A DNA stretch of 64,000 nucleotides from UBA961 sp049426725 (GTDB lineage Bacteria; Bacteroidota; Ignavibacteria; Kapaibacteriales; UBA961). Below are positions 54,948-64,000 of the stretch, piece by piece. The DNA is taken from positions 13,686 to 77,685 of the forward strand of contig JBMSYN010000012.1 of assembly GCA_049426725.1 (NCBI GenBank), in the 5' to 3' direction. The position numbers and the translations under genes were made by a program. The notes below the pieces were generated by a model. That model had not been told where the DNA came from. It ran no database searches and saw only the letters and a program-made list of their open reading frames with translations. Positions within the stretch are counted from its first letter, which is position 1. Every line of letters begins with the position of its first letter.

Positions 54948-56810
54948 ATGAATGCACATTCTTTACATGGGTTTTTTCTCCATTCAGCACATACATTGCG
55001 AGGACTTGATAAACCATTTTTAATGCAAAAAAAAGATGGTTCATATAAAGACATATCATTCGGCGAAGTACTACATTCAATAAATGCAATTGCTTCTGCA
55101 TTGCATGATATGGGTTTACGCAAGGGTGATCGAGTTGCATTCATTCTTGAAAATTCTCCGGAATATATTCTGTTCGATCAAGCATGCTTGAAACTTGGTC
55201 TCGTGAATGCATCGCTCTATCCAACATTGTCAGAATCCGAAATCGAGTATATCCTCAATGACAGTGGATCAAAAGCCATTCTTGTTGGAAGTCCTTTTCT
55301 TTTGAGAAGAGTCCTTTCAATCGATGCACGCGGAACATCATTGCAAACAATCATCACTGCTTTTGAAAGCAATGAATCACATGAGAAGGTAATCAGTGCG
55401 AAAAATATAATAGAAAAAGGAAAGCAAAAAGAATCAGAATATGCATCTGCCATACAAGATATTTTCACTTCTGTTACTGAAAATGATCTTGCCTCATTGA
55501 TCTATACATCAGGGACAACCGGCGTTCCCAAAGGTGTGATGCTGAGTCATGGAAATTTCATGAGCAATGCAAAAGCAGCAAAAACAATCGTGAGCAATAT
55601 CGGACCCGATGATGTGTTTCTGTCATTTCTTCCATTATGTCATGTCTTCGAAAGACTCGCCACTTATTATCTCTCTACCTATATCGGTGGCACGATTGCA
55701 TTTGCCGAAGGAATAGAAACAATTGCCACGAATATAAAGGAAGTGCGTCCGACAGTGATGGCATCTGTTCCGCGTTTGCTCGAACGGATTTATGATCGCG
55801 TGCAAAAAATGGCATTGGCTGATGGCGGTTTGAAATCAAAGATTTTCCTTTGGGCATTCGCTCAAGGTGATGCAAAACGAGTGCTCAATGAAGATGGAAA
55901 AAAGCCGGGAGCATTGCTTTCATTTAAACTTGCAATTGCAGACAAACTTGTATTTAGCAAGATTCGCGAACGCATGGGCGGGAGAATGCGCATCGTTGTG
56001 TCCGGTGGTGCAGCGCTTTATCCGCATGTTGGAATCTTCTTTAAAAATCTTGATATCCTCGTACTTGAAGGATATGGATTGACAGAAACTTCTCCGCTTG
56101 TTTCTGTCAATGAATTTGAACGACAAGTTTATGGTACCGTAGGACGCGTCGCACCGGGATGTACGGTTGCAATTCAAAATCCAGATACAAAAGAATTATA
56201 TACCGTGCAGACATATGATTCATTTGCAAAAGATTTTTCTTGTCCTGAAGGTGAAGTACTCGTCAAAGGGCCCAATGTTATGCATGGCTATCTCAATAAA
56301 CCTGATGCAACAGCAGAAGTCATGGATGCAGATGGTTGGTTCCACACCGGTGATATCGGAACTTTCTACAAAGGATATCTGAAAATCACAGATCGCATCA
56401 AAAATATGCTTGTAAATAGCTTTGGGAAAAATGTCTATCCAACGCCAATTGAAAATCAATATTCAAAAAGTACTGCCATCGAACAAATCTTTTTGATTGG
56501 TGACAAAAGAGAATATCTCACTGCGATCATTGTTCCAAATAAAGATGAGATAAAAGAGAAATTCAATAAGGATGAAGCATTCTTCTCTGAATCAGATCCA
56601 TTTATTCAAGACAATGCGATTCATGCTTGGATTGAAAAAGAAATGAAATCTTTCGAAAAAGATCTTGCAAAATTTGAACGCGTTAGAAACTTCATCGTCA
56701 AGCGTCAACCATTCAGTGTCGAAGCCGGCGAATTCACTATGACACAAAAAGTAAAACGCAAATTCGTGGAAGCGAAATATAAGGATACAATTGATAGGAT
56801 GTATGAGTGA
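54948..56810 (+). CDS. Long-chain acyl-CoA synthetase (AMP-forming)
   Basis: 620 residues of the ANL adenylating superfamily, activating fatty acids to acyl-CoA. Seen: P-loop YTSGTTGVPKGVMLSHGN (about 186-203), the adenine motif EGYGLTETSP, the substrate-binding GWFHTGDIG, and the hinge segment KITDRIKNMLVNSFGKNVYPTPIE with the catalytic Lys region. The long form, with the extra insertion typical of FadD15/long-chain types, explains the length. It is divergent from the BNR gene and stands alone on the plus strand. Chain-length specificity is not visible. Confidence 0.95.
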   Translation: MNAHSLHGFFLHSAHTLRGLDKPFLMQKKDGSYKDISFGEVLHSINAIASALHDMGLRKGDRVAFILENSPEYILFDQACLKLGLVNASLYPTLSESEIEYILNDSGSKAILVGSPFLLRRVLSIDARGTSLQTIITAFESNESHEKVISAKNIIEKGKQKESEYASAIQDIFTSVTENDLASLIYTSGTTGVPKGVMLSHGNFMSNAKAAKTIVSNIGPDDVFLSFLPLCHVFERLATYYLSTYIGGTIAFAEGIETIATNIKEVRPTVMASVPRLLERIYDRVQKMALADGGLKSKIFLWAFAQGDAKRVLNEDGKKPGALLSFKLAIADKLVFSKIRERMGGRMRIVVSGGAALYPHVGIFFKNLDILVLEGYGLTETSPLVSVNEFERQVYGTVGRVAPGCTVAIQNPDTKELYTVQTYDSFAKDFSCPEGEVLVKGPNVMHGYLNKPDATAEVMDADGWFHTGDIGTFYKGYLKITDRIKNMLVNSFGKNVYPTPIENQYSKSTAIEQIFLIGDKREYLTAIIVPNKDEIKEKFNKDEAFFSESDPFIQDNAIHAWIEKEMKSFEKDLAKFERVRNFIVKRQPFSVEAGEFTMTQKVKRKFVEAKYKDTIDRMYE

Positions 56811-56876
56811 AGCTCTCCTCGACATCGCTCGGAGAACTCCATGGGAGCGACATCATTTAGCTCCATGTGAACGACA

Positions 56877-57335
56877 TCATAATACAGGCACGAATACAGA
56901 TTCAATTGCATTTGGATCAGACATCGAATACTCTGATGGCATAATCTGAAATTGATTGCGGGTGGGGTCAAATTGATGCTTGGTTCTAGGTAGAATATCA
57001 AGAATCACATGTTTGAGCATGGTCGGAAATTCCGCTCTTGTTCCACCATACTCAAAAGTGGCATATTTGCCGCCTTGGATTGTAAATTCAATCCATCCTG
57101 TGGGGTATTCTTGCTTGTCAATTTTTTCAAGACATGCAAAGTGAGTAATCGAAGTTGCGGGAGGCCATTCATGATATGCTTGCATGGAATACAATTCCAC
57201 ATTAATGATGCCTGCTTGCATTTGTTCTGTTCTAAATTGCTGCCAGAGTGAAAACACGTCCATTGATTGCAATGGCAAAGTCAATGACCTACCGATAATT
57301 ATCCGTGGATTACATTCAATGAATCTAATGTTCAT
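56877..57335 (-). CDS. Conserved-looking soluble protein, unknown function
   Basis: 152 residues with no signal peptide or membrane helix. It opens MNIRFIECNPRIIIGRSLTLPLQSMDVFSLWQQF and contains EWPPATSITHFACLEK. The look is that of bacterial GyrI-like/AraC effector-binding (BacT) domains, which bind small molecules, but I am not sure. Its start overlaps the stop of the upstream gene by 4 bp (ATGA), so it is translated with it. Confidence 0.6.
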   Translation of the reverse strand: MNIRFIECNPRIIIGRSLTLPLQSMDVFSLWQQFRTEQMQAGIINVELYSMQAYHEWPPATSITHFACLEKIDKQEYPTGWIEFTIQGGKYATFEYGGTRAEFPTMLKHVILDILPRTKHQFDPTRNQFQIMPSEYSMSDPNAIESVFVPVL

Positions 57336-57898
57336 TGTGGAGTTCCGACATTAGTCGTTGGTGGGATTGTTTTTTTGTCAATTATTTTTTCATTTTTCTC
57401 AAAGCATGTTTTCTTTCCATCCACTTCATAGCACTCAGGAATCTCACCACTATATCGGAAAAAACGATTATCTGCTTTCACACCGGGTCCAAAACCACAT
57501 TCTCCGAGACCTTCCATCGTGCGTATGTCAAGAAACTTTTTTTCAATCTGAAATGACAATTTGCAAATAGGGATTCCCAACTGATTATTCAATGTGAATA
57601 TTCCTTTATTGCTCTTCAATGTGATTTTTCCGGTCAATCTTCCAATCACATTTGCAGGTTCACCTTTCTCCACTTCCATGAAAAACAACATCGTGGAATC
57701 TGATTCAGGATAGAGTAATACCTTGCCTCCCGGTCCTACATGATCATCATCATCTTCATCGACATCTTTGTGAATTGCAGAACCAAACATATATGTGCCC
57801 GCAAATCGAGCAGTATGCCTTTTTGCAGGTTCATCAGCGTGCAAAATCACATGACTGCACAGAAATAAAGCCATTGCCAAGAAGAAGATATATCTCAT
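57332..57898 (-). CDS. Secreted protein of unknown function
   Basis: 188 residues with a signal peptide (about 1-21, ending LHADE). The mature part has an acidic loop KDVDEDDDDHVGPGG (about 44-58), a beta-rich middle (GKITLKSNKGIFTLNNQLG) and four cysteines in the second half (IPICKL, GECGFG, PECYEV, KTCFE), which may form two disulfides. It ends in a Thr/Pro tail. No family recognised. It is coupled to the gene at 56877. The acidic loop could bind calcium, which is speculation. Confidence 0.65.
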   Translation of the reverse strand: MRYIFFLAMALFLCSHVILHADEPAKRHTARFAGTYMFGSAIHKDVDEDDDDHVGPGGKVLLYPESDSTMLFFMEVEKGEPANVIGRLTGKITLKSNKGIFTLNNQLGIPICKLSFQIEKKFLDIRTMEGLGECGFGPGVKADNRFFRYSGEIPECYEVDGKKTCFEKNEKIIDKKTIPPTTNVGTPQ

Positions 57899-57997
57899 GT
57901 GTATTCCTTGTGTAGATTCATCAATCTTTACCCCAAAAGATTATGCCAAACACAAGATTCAGATGAAATATTTTCAAAATCTGTGCAAAAACGCCAT

Positions 57998-58026
57998 AAA
58001 AAAAGGCCTGTTTACTAAACAGGCCT
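57998..58026 (-). terminator. Rho-independent terminator of the choice-of-anchor V gene
   Basis: Read on the minus strand, a 10-bp stem (AGGCCTGTTT with AAACAGGCCT) with a 3-base loop is followed by a run of seven T. It lies 6 bp after the stop codon at 58032. Confidence 0.9.
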
Positions 58027-58031
58027 CATTA

Positions 58032-60746
58032 TCATTCTTGTTTCATGATATGTCGAGTGAATATTCGTCCATCTTTGGATTCCAAACGGACAACATATAA
58101 GCCTGATGGATGACCATCAATAGTGCACTCAATTACATCATCTGTAAATGGTCCGGATATAGATTGCAATTTCTGACCCATCATTGAATAGATGCTGATA
58201 CTTTCAATTCCTGCCGTTCTCAATCCTGTTAGTCTGAATTGTTGTTGAGTCGGATTAGGCATGATTTGAAGTGATGAAAAATCATCTTCAGCAATGGAAG
58301 TAGCAATTTCAATGTTCAATGGTATTGTATATGATCCAAGAGCAGAAGTAATCTTTAATCCTGCAGTATATACTCCACTTTGATCTGCGCTAAATGAGAT
58401 ATTTATATTCTTACATTCTCCGATTGCAATCACGAATGGTGTTACAGGTGAATTCTTAATACTGAATTTGTCAGATCCCATAATTGTCATACCAGTGATG
58501 CTTGCATCTTTACTTCCAGTATTACAAACACGAATTGTTGTGTCTTTACTCTTTAATCCTACAGATAATTTTCCAAAAGAAAATGCTGTTGTGTCGATTC
58601 TCTCAAAACAACTTTTTCCAATCAATGCTAGTACTTTGTCGCCAGTTGTTGAATTACTTTTGATTGTGATATCTGCAGTATTTGTCAATGTTTCACCGGC
58701 AGTAAATTTGACGGTGATGTCTTGAGATTGTCCGGGAGTTAAAGTGAAGGATTTTGCACCAACAATAGAATAAAGTGATGCTTGCGCACCTGCTATATTC
58801 ATGGCAGTGACAATCAAATCTGTTTCACCTTCATTTTTAAGTAGACCTGTTATAGTTTTATTTTGACTAGTTCCTCTGTCTACACATCCAAGATCAATCA
58901 CAGATTGAGAAAGGGTGAGCCTTGGTCCTGTCGGTGCTTTTGTAATGGTTAATTTTTTTGCAGCAGAAGTTACTGATTGACAAACATTTGAAACAATGCA
59001 ATCATATGAACCACTATCAGCAAGCACTGCATTGCCAATTGTCAATACCGCATTCGTATCTCCAGGGCGATTTACTCCATTTTTACGCCATTGATAACGA
59101 ATATCTGTTCCACTAGCAATGATACGCATGGAAGCAAGTGTACCTTCAACCGCTGTGGTGTCTTTTGGTTGTAAAAGAACCATCGGTAATTCTCTGACGA
59201 GTACATTTATTGTTTTTTCAGTTGACATCTCATTGCAAGAGTTCATGACTGCAACAGAGTAAATGCCTCCATCAGTGGCATTCAAAGATGCGATATTCAA
59301 AACTGAATCCGTAATCTGCAGTGTTGTTCCATTTTTTTTCCAGATATAAGATGTAATCGTTCCGCCAGTTGCTGTCGCTGAAACTTTGAATGGTTTTCCA
59401 ACACATAAAGCAGTGTCATTACTAAATGCAAGATTTGCTACAGGACTTGGAATGATTGATATTGTTGCTGAGGAACTTGTTACAGGATTACCACAATAGC
59501 CAGTTACAACACAAGTATATGATCCTGCATCACTTTGTTTTAATGATGAGAATGTTAATGAAGATTTATCTGAATTTGGTATATCTACACCATCTTTTTT
59601 CCATTGATAATGTAGCTCAGATCCTACAGCGGTCAAACTCAATGTCGCAGAAGTATTTTTACATCCATTTATGGAAGTAGGTTGTGCCGTGATTGCTGTT
59701 TGTGCTATCACTGTCAATGCAGTTGGATTGCTTGTGGTTTCTGTGCAACCTGTAACAATACAAGTATAAATTCCCGCTTTGTCAATGGTGATAGCATTAA
59801 GATTCAATGTTCTTGTGGTAGCTCCGGGAATAATGACATTGTTTTTATACCATTGAAAATATAGCCACGATTCACTATTCTTGGTAATAATTGTTAATGT
59901 TTTATTACTTCCAATGCAGGCTGTATCAAATGGTGCCGAATGCGTAAGAATATCCGATTCCGGAAGTAATGCTATGCCGGCATTTGTTGTATCAATAGCA
60001 CTCTCATTCGTTACACGAATTTTATAATTGTTTGCGAGTGATTGAATATCAGGGACAGTCCAAGTATAACTCAATGTTGTAGCTGGAACAGATCCCAGGG
60101 GAGTCCAAGGTCCACCGCCATTTGGGCCGGACAATTCAATGATGGTATTTCCTGATAGATTAGTACCTGTCCAAGTGACATTCACCGTACCATTTCTACA
60201 AACCGTGCTTGGTGTATTTTGACTTGTAATGGTTAGCGATGGTCCACTTACAACATTGATTGTTATTGCATCTAATAAATTCCATGCATCACCATTTGCA
60301 TTTCCATTTCCATTGACTGCATTCCCTGCCATGTAAAGTGTGTATGTCCCGGGAGTGGATGGAGCTGTCCAAGTAAATCCAAACTCTGCTTCACCATTCG
60401 ACATATTTGCCGGACTTGGCTGTGTAATCTCACCACCGGAACTAAAACAATTGCTCATTGCTGAATATGTTCCCGCATTGACATTTGAACTATTCTTGAT
60501 GCTGAGATTCATTCCTGCTTTGGTTAATGTAGCATGTGCAACGACTGCAGTAAAACTTTTCGAAGCTCCGGCCTGCACGGTAAATGGCCCTGCTCCCTCA
60601 CGCAAAGAAACTGCAGTTGCATTGTTTTGTCCGCCATGGCAACCACCGCAACCCGCTTGAGAGCTACCAGTCTTACCACCACTTGATGCTTCCATATATT
60701 GCAACATTGCGAATATTGCAAATAGCACGGTAAACATGTGTTTCAT
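58032..60746 (-). CDS. T9SS-secreted choice-of-anchor V protein with CxxCH motif and Ig-like repeats
   Basis: 904 residues with a signal peptide (about 1-20). Residues 22-170 form a choice-of-anchor V/Reeler-like domain that starts with CGGCHG (33-38), a potential haem c site, and has FGFTWTAPSTPGTYTLYMAG. Four to five Ig-like repeats follow (about 280-625; repeating YQWKKDGVDIPNS and SDAGSYTCVVTG). A HYDIN/ASH-type domain is at about 630-810 (LDLGCVDRGTSQNKTITG, SITGMTIMGSDKFSI). The C-terminal T9SS type A domain has QIMPNPTQQQFRLTGL and PSGLYVVRLES. A surface adhesin or cohesion protein is likely. The terminator lies 6 bp downstream. Confidence 0.88.
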   Translation of the reverse strand: MKHMFTVLFAIFAMLQYMEASSGGKTGSSQAGCGGCHGGQNNATAVSLREGAGPFTVQAGASKSFTAVVAHATLTKAGMNLSIKNSSNVNAGTYSAMSNCFSSGGEITQPSPANMSNGEAEFGFTWTAPSTPGTYTLYMAGNAVNGNGNANGDAWNLLDAITINVVSGPSLTITSQNTPSTVCRNGTVNVTWTGTNLSGNTIIELSGPNGGGPWTPLGSVPATTLSYTWTVPDIQSLANNYKIRVTNESAIDTTNAGIALLPESDILTHSAPFDTACIGSNKTLTIITKNSESWLYFQWYKNNVIIPGATTRTLNLNAITIDKAGIYTCIVTGCTETTSNPTALTVIAQTAITAQPTSINGCKNTSATLSLTAVGSELHYQWKKDGVDIPNSDKSSLTFSSLKQSDAGSYTCVVTGYCGNPVTSSSATISIIPSPVANLAFSNDTALCVGKPFKVSATATGGTITSYIWKKNGTTLQITDSVLNIASLNATDGGIYSVAVMNSCNEMSTEKTINVLVRELPMVLLQPKDTTAVEGTLASMRIIASGTDIRYQWRKNGVNRPGDTNAVLTIGNAVLADSGSYDCIVSNVCQSVTSAAKKLTITKAPTGPRLTLSQSVIDLGCVDRGTSQNKTITGLLKNEGETDLIVTAMNIAGAQASLYSIVGAKSFTLTPGQSQDITVKFTAGETLTNTADITIKSNSTTGDKVLALIGKSCFERIDTTAFSFGKLSVGLKSKDTTIRVCNTGSKDASITGMTIMGSDKFSIKNSPVTPFVIAIGECKNINISFSADQSGVYTAGLKITSALGSYTIPLNIEIATSIAEDDFSSLQIMPNPTQQQFRLTGLRTAGIESISIYSMMGQKLQSISGPFTDDVIECTIDGHPSGLYVVRLESKDGRIFTRHIMKQE

Positions 60747-60779
60747 AATCTCACCTAAAAAATATAAAAATCAACATAT

Positions 60780-62735
60780 TCAAAGTTGTAGAAGAACTGT
60801 ATGCATCATACCTTTGCCTTTTATTGCCAATTCTTTACGAGCCAATATATGCATGGATTGGACTATCTCAAAATGCTTGACATCATCATAAAACTGCTGT
60901 GATATTTGAATCGTTCCTGGCTCTCCGTATGATTCCATTCTCGCAGCAGTATTAACTGCATCGCCCCAGACATCATAACTGAGTTTTTTGGTGCCTATCA
61001 CCCCTGTGACAGTTGGTCCACTATGTATACCTATCCGCATTTGAAGTGTTTCACCATTAGGCAATATAATATTTTTACAAGTCAGTAGTATGTGCTTTGC
61101 GAAGGTGAGTATGCGCTTTTTATACTCTGTTATATCTTGATCACCATTACAAATCGCCATATAAGCATCACCAATAGTCTTGATTTTTTCTATTCCATGT
61201 TGTTCTGCCAATTCATCTAAATCAGAGTAGACAGAATTGAGCAATTCAATAATCTGAGATGGAGGTAGATGCTCTGAAAGTGAGGTGAAGCCAACAATAT
61301 CAGCAAACATGATTGTCATGTCTTGACATTCCTCTGCTATTGTTTTTTCTCCTTGAATGATTCTTTCTGCTACATGAGAAGGCAATATCTCATGAAGTAG
61401 CGATTCTTTTTCTTGAAGTCTCGTCATTTCAACCAATTTATCTTGTTCCATCTTTTGATATGCCTGTTGAAATTCCAGGTCATTTATCTTTTCGCGAATT
61501 TCATTTGAATTGAGATCTTGACGGATTTTCATTGAATGAACATAATGGTTATATGCTTGTTCCCATTTTCCTTGTGATTTGTACAAATCAGAAAGGAACA
61601 GTTCATAATGCAATTCAATTGATTTCAAAGAAAGAGGACTTAGTAATTTCAAAGAATCCAATAATGTGGTTTCCGCCTGCGCAGCATCATATTGAGAAAA
61701 TGATGGATCAGATTGAATTTTTGTTCTTTGCAAGAGTATGTCAAAATAATCACCTATTCGTTCGGAACCTTTCAGCATATCTAGCGCGGTATTATAGCAT
61801 TCATAGGCAATATCCATATCACCTTTATGAAAATGCACATCCCCTAAAGATCCAATATGAACTGCTTCCGTTATGGGGTTTCCAAGTTCACGATTTACTT
61901 CTATTGCTCTTTTATAGTGATTAAGCGCTGCTTCAGCATCGCCTTTCGCAAGCATTACATCACCCAACAGTTCATTCCAGGTTTCAATGCCTCTTTTGTA
62001 ATCAATTTCTTCATGAATATCTAGAGCACGAAACAAATATTCTTGTGCTTTATCAGGTTTATCCATTGAAAAATACACGCTTCCTATATGCCCCAATGCT
62101 CGTCCAATACCGTCTGGTTTATTTGATTCCGTGTGTAATTGCAATGCTTTCGTAAAATACTCCAATGCCTTTGGAAAATCGCCATGTTTATTGAAAATGT
62201 TTGCAATATTGTCAGAAACAATTGCCAGATGATCGAATGTTTTTAATTCTTTTGATAACTCTTCAGAATATCTGAGTAATTCCAATGCTTTTACATCATT
62301 CGAAAGAGAAGCATGAACAAGGCCAAGATTCCCGGTTATGGTTGATAAAATGTCTTTGTCATTTATTTCATGTGCAATCACAAGTGCTTTTTCCAAAAAC
62401 AACAGTCCTTCATTGCTTCTGCTTAATTCGAAATACAATAAACCAAGAATATTATTGCATCTGAATCTCTTTGCCAGTTTTATTTCTTCAGGCAATCGAT
62501 CACATAGATCCAGCATTTCTTGAACTATGGGAATGGCATCACTCGCCAATGTTCTTCTTATGAATGAAAATGCAAGAATATTCAATGCTTCATATAACTC
62601 ATGTACATCATAATCACCCAATTTTAGTTCAGTTATATAGCTGATTGCAAATTCTTTGGCTTCCGCGAATTTTCCATCATTCAAAAGAAGATTCCCTTCT
62701 TCTATCCGTTTATTTAAATAGGTGATCATAATCAT
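60780..62735 (-). CDS. TPR-repeat class III adenylate cyclase (paralogue)
   Basis: About 651 residues from the ATG at 62735 (a TTG at 62753 and an ATG at 62729 are also in frame). At least eight TPR units (about 45-410; GNLGLVHASLSNDVKALELL, GHIGSVYFSMDKPDKAQEYL) lead through a coiled segment (about 415-450) into the cyclase domain (about 470-645). Numbered from 62735, metal-binding Asp479 (FADIVGF) and Asp523 (IGDAYMA), adenine-specifying Lys519 and Asp588, and catalytic Asn595 and Arg599 are all present. It is a cytoplasmic cAMP-forming enzyme by family rules. It has the same layout as the protein at 34676, including the GEPGTIQIS and KGKGMM ends. Confidence 0.92.
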   Translation of the reverse strand: MIMITYLNKRIEEGNLLLNDGKFAEAKEFAISYITELKLGDYDVHELYEALNILAFSFIRRTLASDAIPIVQEMLDLCDRLPEEIKLAKRFRCNNILGLLYFELSRSNEGLLFLEKALVIAHEINDKDILSTITGNLGLVHASLSNDVKALELLRYSEELSKELKTFDHLAIVSDNIANIFNKHGDFPKALEYFTKALQLHTESNKPDGIGRALGHIGSVYFSMDKPDKAQEYLFRALDIHEEIDYKRGIETWNELLGDVMLAKGDAEAALNHYKRAIEVNRELGNPITEAVHIGSLGDVHFHKGDMDIAYECYNTALDMLKGSERIGDYFDILLQRTKIQSDPSFSQYDAAQAETTLLDSLKLLSPLSLKSIELHYELFLSDLYKSQGKWEQAYNHYVHSMKIRQDLNSNEIREKINDLEFQQAYQKMEQDKLVEMTRLQEKESLLHEILPSHVAERIIQGEKTIAEECQDMTIMFADIVGFTSLSEHLPPSQIIELLNSVYSDLDELAEQHGIEKIKTIGDAYMAICNGDQDITEYKKRILTFAKHILLTCKNIILPNGETLQMRIGIHSGPTVTGVIGTKKLSYDVWGDAVNTAARMESYGEPGTIQISQQFYDDVKHFEIVQSMHILARKELAIKGKGMMHTVLLQL

Positions 62736-62870
62736 TAGTAATGGGTAAGGCAATCAAGGATTCATTGTTTCAAAGATAGGCACAACTGATTGAATCAACA
62801 CAGCAATTCATTCATGGCACTTGTTCACATTCTTATGTGTATTTTCGCAAGTCACTTTAAAGGAGTACTT

Positions 62871-63833
62871 ATGCCCGCAATCAATATTCCAAGACTTGAT
62901 TTGCTCGATTTTATCGGCAAAGATCTTGATAAGCAGGATGCATTTTCACAAGAACTTGGTAAAGCATTCAATGATACCGGCTTCGTGATGATTGCCAATC
63001 ATGGTTTGAATCAGCAACTTATTGAGGAACTTTACGAGCATATTCAACTCTATTTTGATTTACCGGAATCGGTAAAAAGAGCGTATGAAATTCCTGAGTT
63101 ATTCGGTCAGAGAGGGTATACAGGCAAAGGACGAGAAAAGGCAAAAGATGCTCTCACTCCCGATTTGAAGGAATTCTGGCAATGTGGTCAAACCGTAATG
63201 GATGATGATCCGGTCAAGCATGAATATCCCGAAAATATCATGGTTGCTGAATTACCGCGATTTAATGTCGTTCTAAGAGAAGCTTATGCACAACTTGAAC
63301 TAACAGGCATGCATTTGCTTAGAGCCATTGCACGCTATCTTGATCTGCGAGAAGATTATTTCGAATCTCATGTTCACAATGGAAATTCCATACTTCGTGC
63401 ATTACATTATTTTCCAATTGAAAACCCTGATTCCATTGCTCCCGATGCCGTGCGCTCTGCAGAACATGAAGACATTAACCTGATTACTCTGCTTATAGGC
63501 GCTAGTGCAGATGGATTGGAAGTGCTCACACGCGACGGAACTTGGTTTCCGGTGAAAGCACAAGGTAATGATATTGTCGTAAATGTTGGTGATATGCTGC
63601 AAAGACTCACAAACAATGTACTTAAATCAACAACCCATCGCGTCGTGAATCCGCCAAGAGAATTGCTTGGTACCTCACGCTATTCAGTTCCATTCTTTCT
63701 ACATCCAAAATCGAATATGGATTTAACATGCTTAGAATCCTGCATTACTCCGGATAATCCCAAACAGTATTCGGATATGACTGCAGGTGAATATCTCGAT
63801 GAAAGACTCCGAGAAATCGGATTGAAAATGTAA
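62871..63833 (+). CDS. 2-oxoglutarate/Fe(II) oxygenase, isopenicillin N synthase-like
   Basis: 320 residues from the ATG at 62871, chosen because AAAGGAG lies six bases before it and the family N-terminus (INIPRLDL) follows at once; an ATG at 62790 would add 27 hydrophobic residues. The non-haem DIOX_N domain has GFVMIANHGL. The jelly-roll core carries the iron ligands as EHEDINLITLL (His-x-Asp) and STTHRVVNP (His), and the co-substrate Arg-x-Ser in SRYSVPFF. The family includes hydroxylases, desaturases and ethylene-forming enzymes. The substrate is unknown, and no biosynthetic neighbours help. Confidence 0.92.
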   Translation: MPAINIPRLDLLDFIGKDLDKQDAFSQELGKAFNDTGFVMIANHGLNQQLIEELYEHIQLYFDLPESVKRAYEIPELFGQRGYTGKGREKAKDALTPDLKEFWQCGQTVMDDDPVKHEYPENIMVAELPRFNVVLREAYAQLELTGMHLLRAIARYLDLREDYFESHVHNGNSILRALHYFPIENPDSIAPDAVRSAEHEDINLITLLIGASADGLEVLTRDGTWFPVKAQGNDIVVNVGDMLQRLTNNVLKSTTHRVVNPPRELLGTSRYSVPFFLHPKSNMDLTCLESCITPDNPKQYSDMTAGEYLDERLREIGLKM

Positions 63834-63838
63834 AAGAA

Positions 63839-63862
63839 AAGGCATGATGTGAATCATGCCTT
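63839..63862. terminator. Bidirectional terminator between convergent genes
   Basis: A 10-bp stem AAGGCATGAT (63839-63848) with ATCATGCCTT (63853-63862), around a GTGA loop. On the minus strand it is followed by TTTTCTTTT, a good T-run; on the plus strand the tail ATATATTT is weaker. Confidence 0.8.
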
Positions 63863-63868
63863 ATATAT

Positions 63869-64000
63869 TTACTCTGCTTCATACTCCAATCGAACCGTTA
63901 TCGTTGCTGTCTTATTTTTTGATGATGTATTGAATGATCCACCTGATTCAAAATCTTCATCTGTATTCTGACCTACTATCTGAAATACCCCCATCGATGC
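63869..64000 (-). CDS. 3' end of an unidentified protein (partial, runs off right edge)
   Basis: The minus strand is open from the right edge to a TAA at 63869-63871, giving 43 residues that end in TITVRLEYEAE. The visible part is rich in Ser, Thr, Asn and acidic residues and looks like the C-terminal strand of a beta-sandwich. It is too short to assign. The terminator at 63839 follows it. Confidence 0.6.
   Translation of the reverse strand, partial: ASMGVFQIVGQNTDEDFESGGSFNTSSKNKTATITVRLEYEAE

Noticed and set aside
62871..63833. A beta-lactam biosynthesis gene, suggested by the isopenicillin N synthase-like fold.
   Set aside because: The family is very broad and no ACV synthetase or other beta-lactam gene is in the window.

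Overview
The window looks like a chromosomal piece of a member of the Bacteroidota-Chlorobiota (FCB) group, possibly a freshwater Kapabacteria- or Ignavibacteria-like lineage; the exact phylum is my inference. Evidence: about nine proteins end in type IX secretion (T9SS) type A sorting domains, there are Bacteroidota-typical families (YHYH, BACON, choice-of-anchor V, DUF2490, DUF6629), and the tRNA-Asn promoter matches the Bacteroidota consensus TTTG-N20-TAnnTTTG. Base composition is AT-rich and even by eye. I saw no insertion sequence, prophage, integrase or CRISPR array.

Layout. 1-5.9 kb: surface proteins on the minus strand (a partial OmpA-type porin, a giant lectin/PKD-like T9SS protein, a lipoprotein). 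6-7.5 kb: a membrane glycosyltransferase and a small membrane protein. 7.5-11.3 kb: a minus-strand housekeeping run (Sua5/TsaC, S10 peptidase, SDR, SSAT-like acetyltransferase). 11.3-13.5 kb: tRNA-Asn with promoter and terminator, a DUF6629 protein and a GH13 lipoprotein. 13.5-18.5 kb: a compact minus-strand run lysA, capA-like, DUF2490, DoxX, GT-C transferase.

18.5-29.7 kb: a plus-strand block with four stop/start overlaps. It holds a DUF6069 protein, a LamG/Ig T9SS adhesin, an MbnP-MbnH pair (a protein substrate and its MauG-like di-haem oxidase), two tandem YHYH proteins (one with four BACON modules), then a pentameric ligand-gated channel-like protein and a secreted sulfatase.

29.7-41.8 kb is the most interesting part. 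It holds a single-chain fusion of lycopene cyclase (CrtY) with beta-carotene 15,15'-dioxygenase (Blh), the last two steps to retinal. About 4.8 kb further is a proteorhodopsin-type proton pump with a DTE motif, Met at the colour-tuning site and Gly at the carotenoid-fenestration site. Directly after it comes a complete proton-translocating transhydrogenase (pntAA-pntAB-pntB). The arrangement suggests light-made proton-motive force used for NADPH production. A TPR-adenylate cyclase lies between the retinal gene and the rhodopsin, and a paralogue lies at 60.8-62.7 kb.

41.8-64 kb: secreted beta-propeller and fibre-like proteins, an AddA/RecB-like helicase-nuclease, an FKBP lipoprotein, a glycosyltransferase-like protein, an outer-membrane protein, a sortilin/BNR T9SS protein, an acyl-CoA synthetase, two unknown proteins, a choice-of-anchor V T9SS protein with a CxxCH motif, the second cyclase, and a 2-oxoglutarate/Fe(II)-type oxygenase. 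The window ends in a partial minus-strand gene. There is no stretch longer than about 300 bases without a gene; the longest (37524-37807) is the regulatory region ahead of the rhodopsin.
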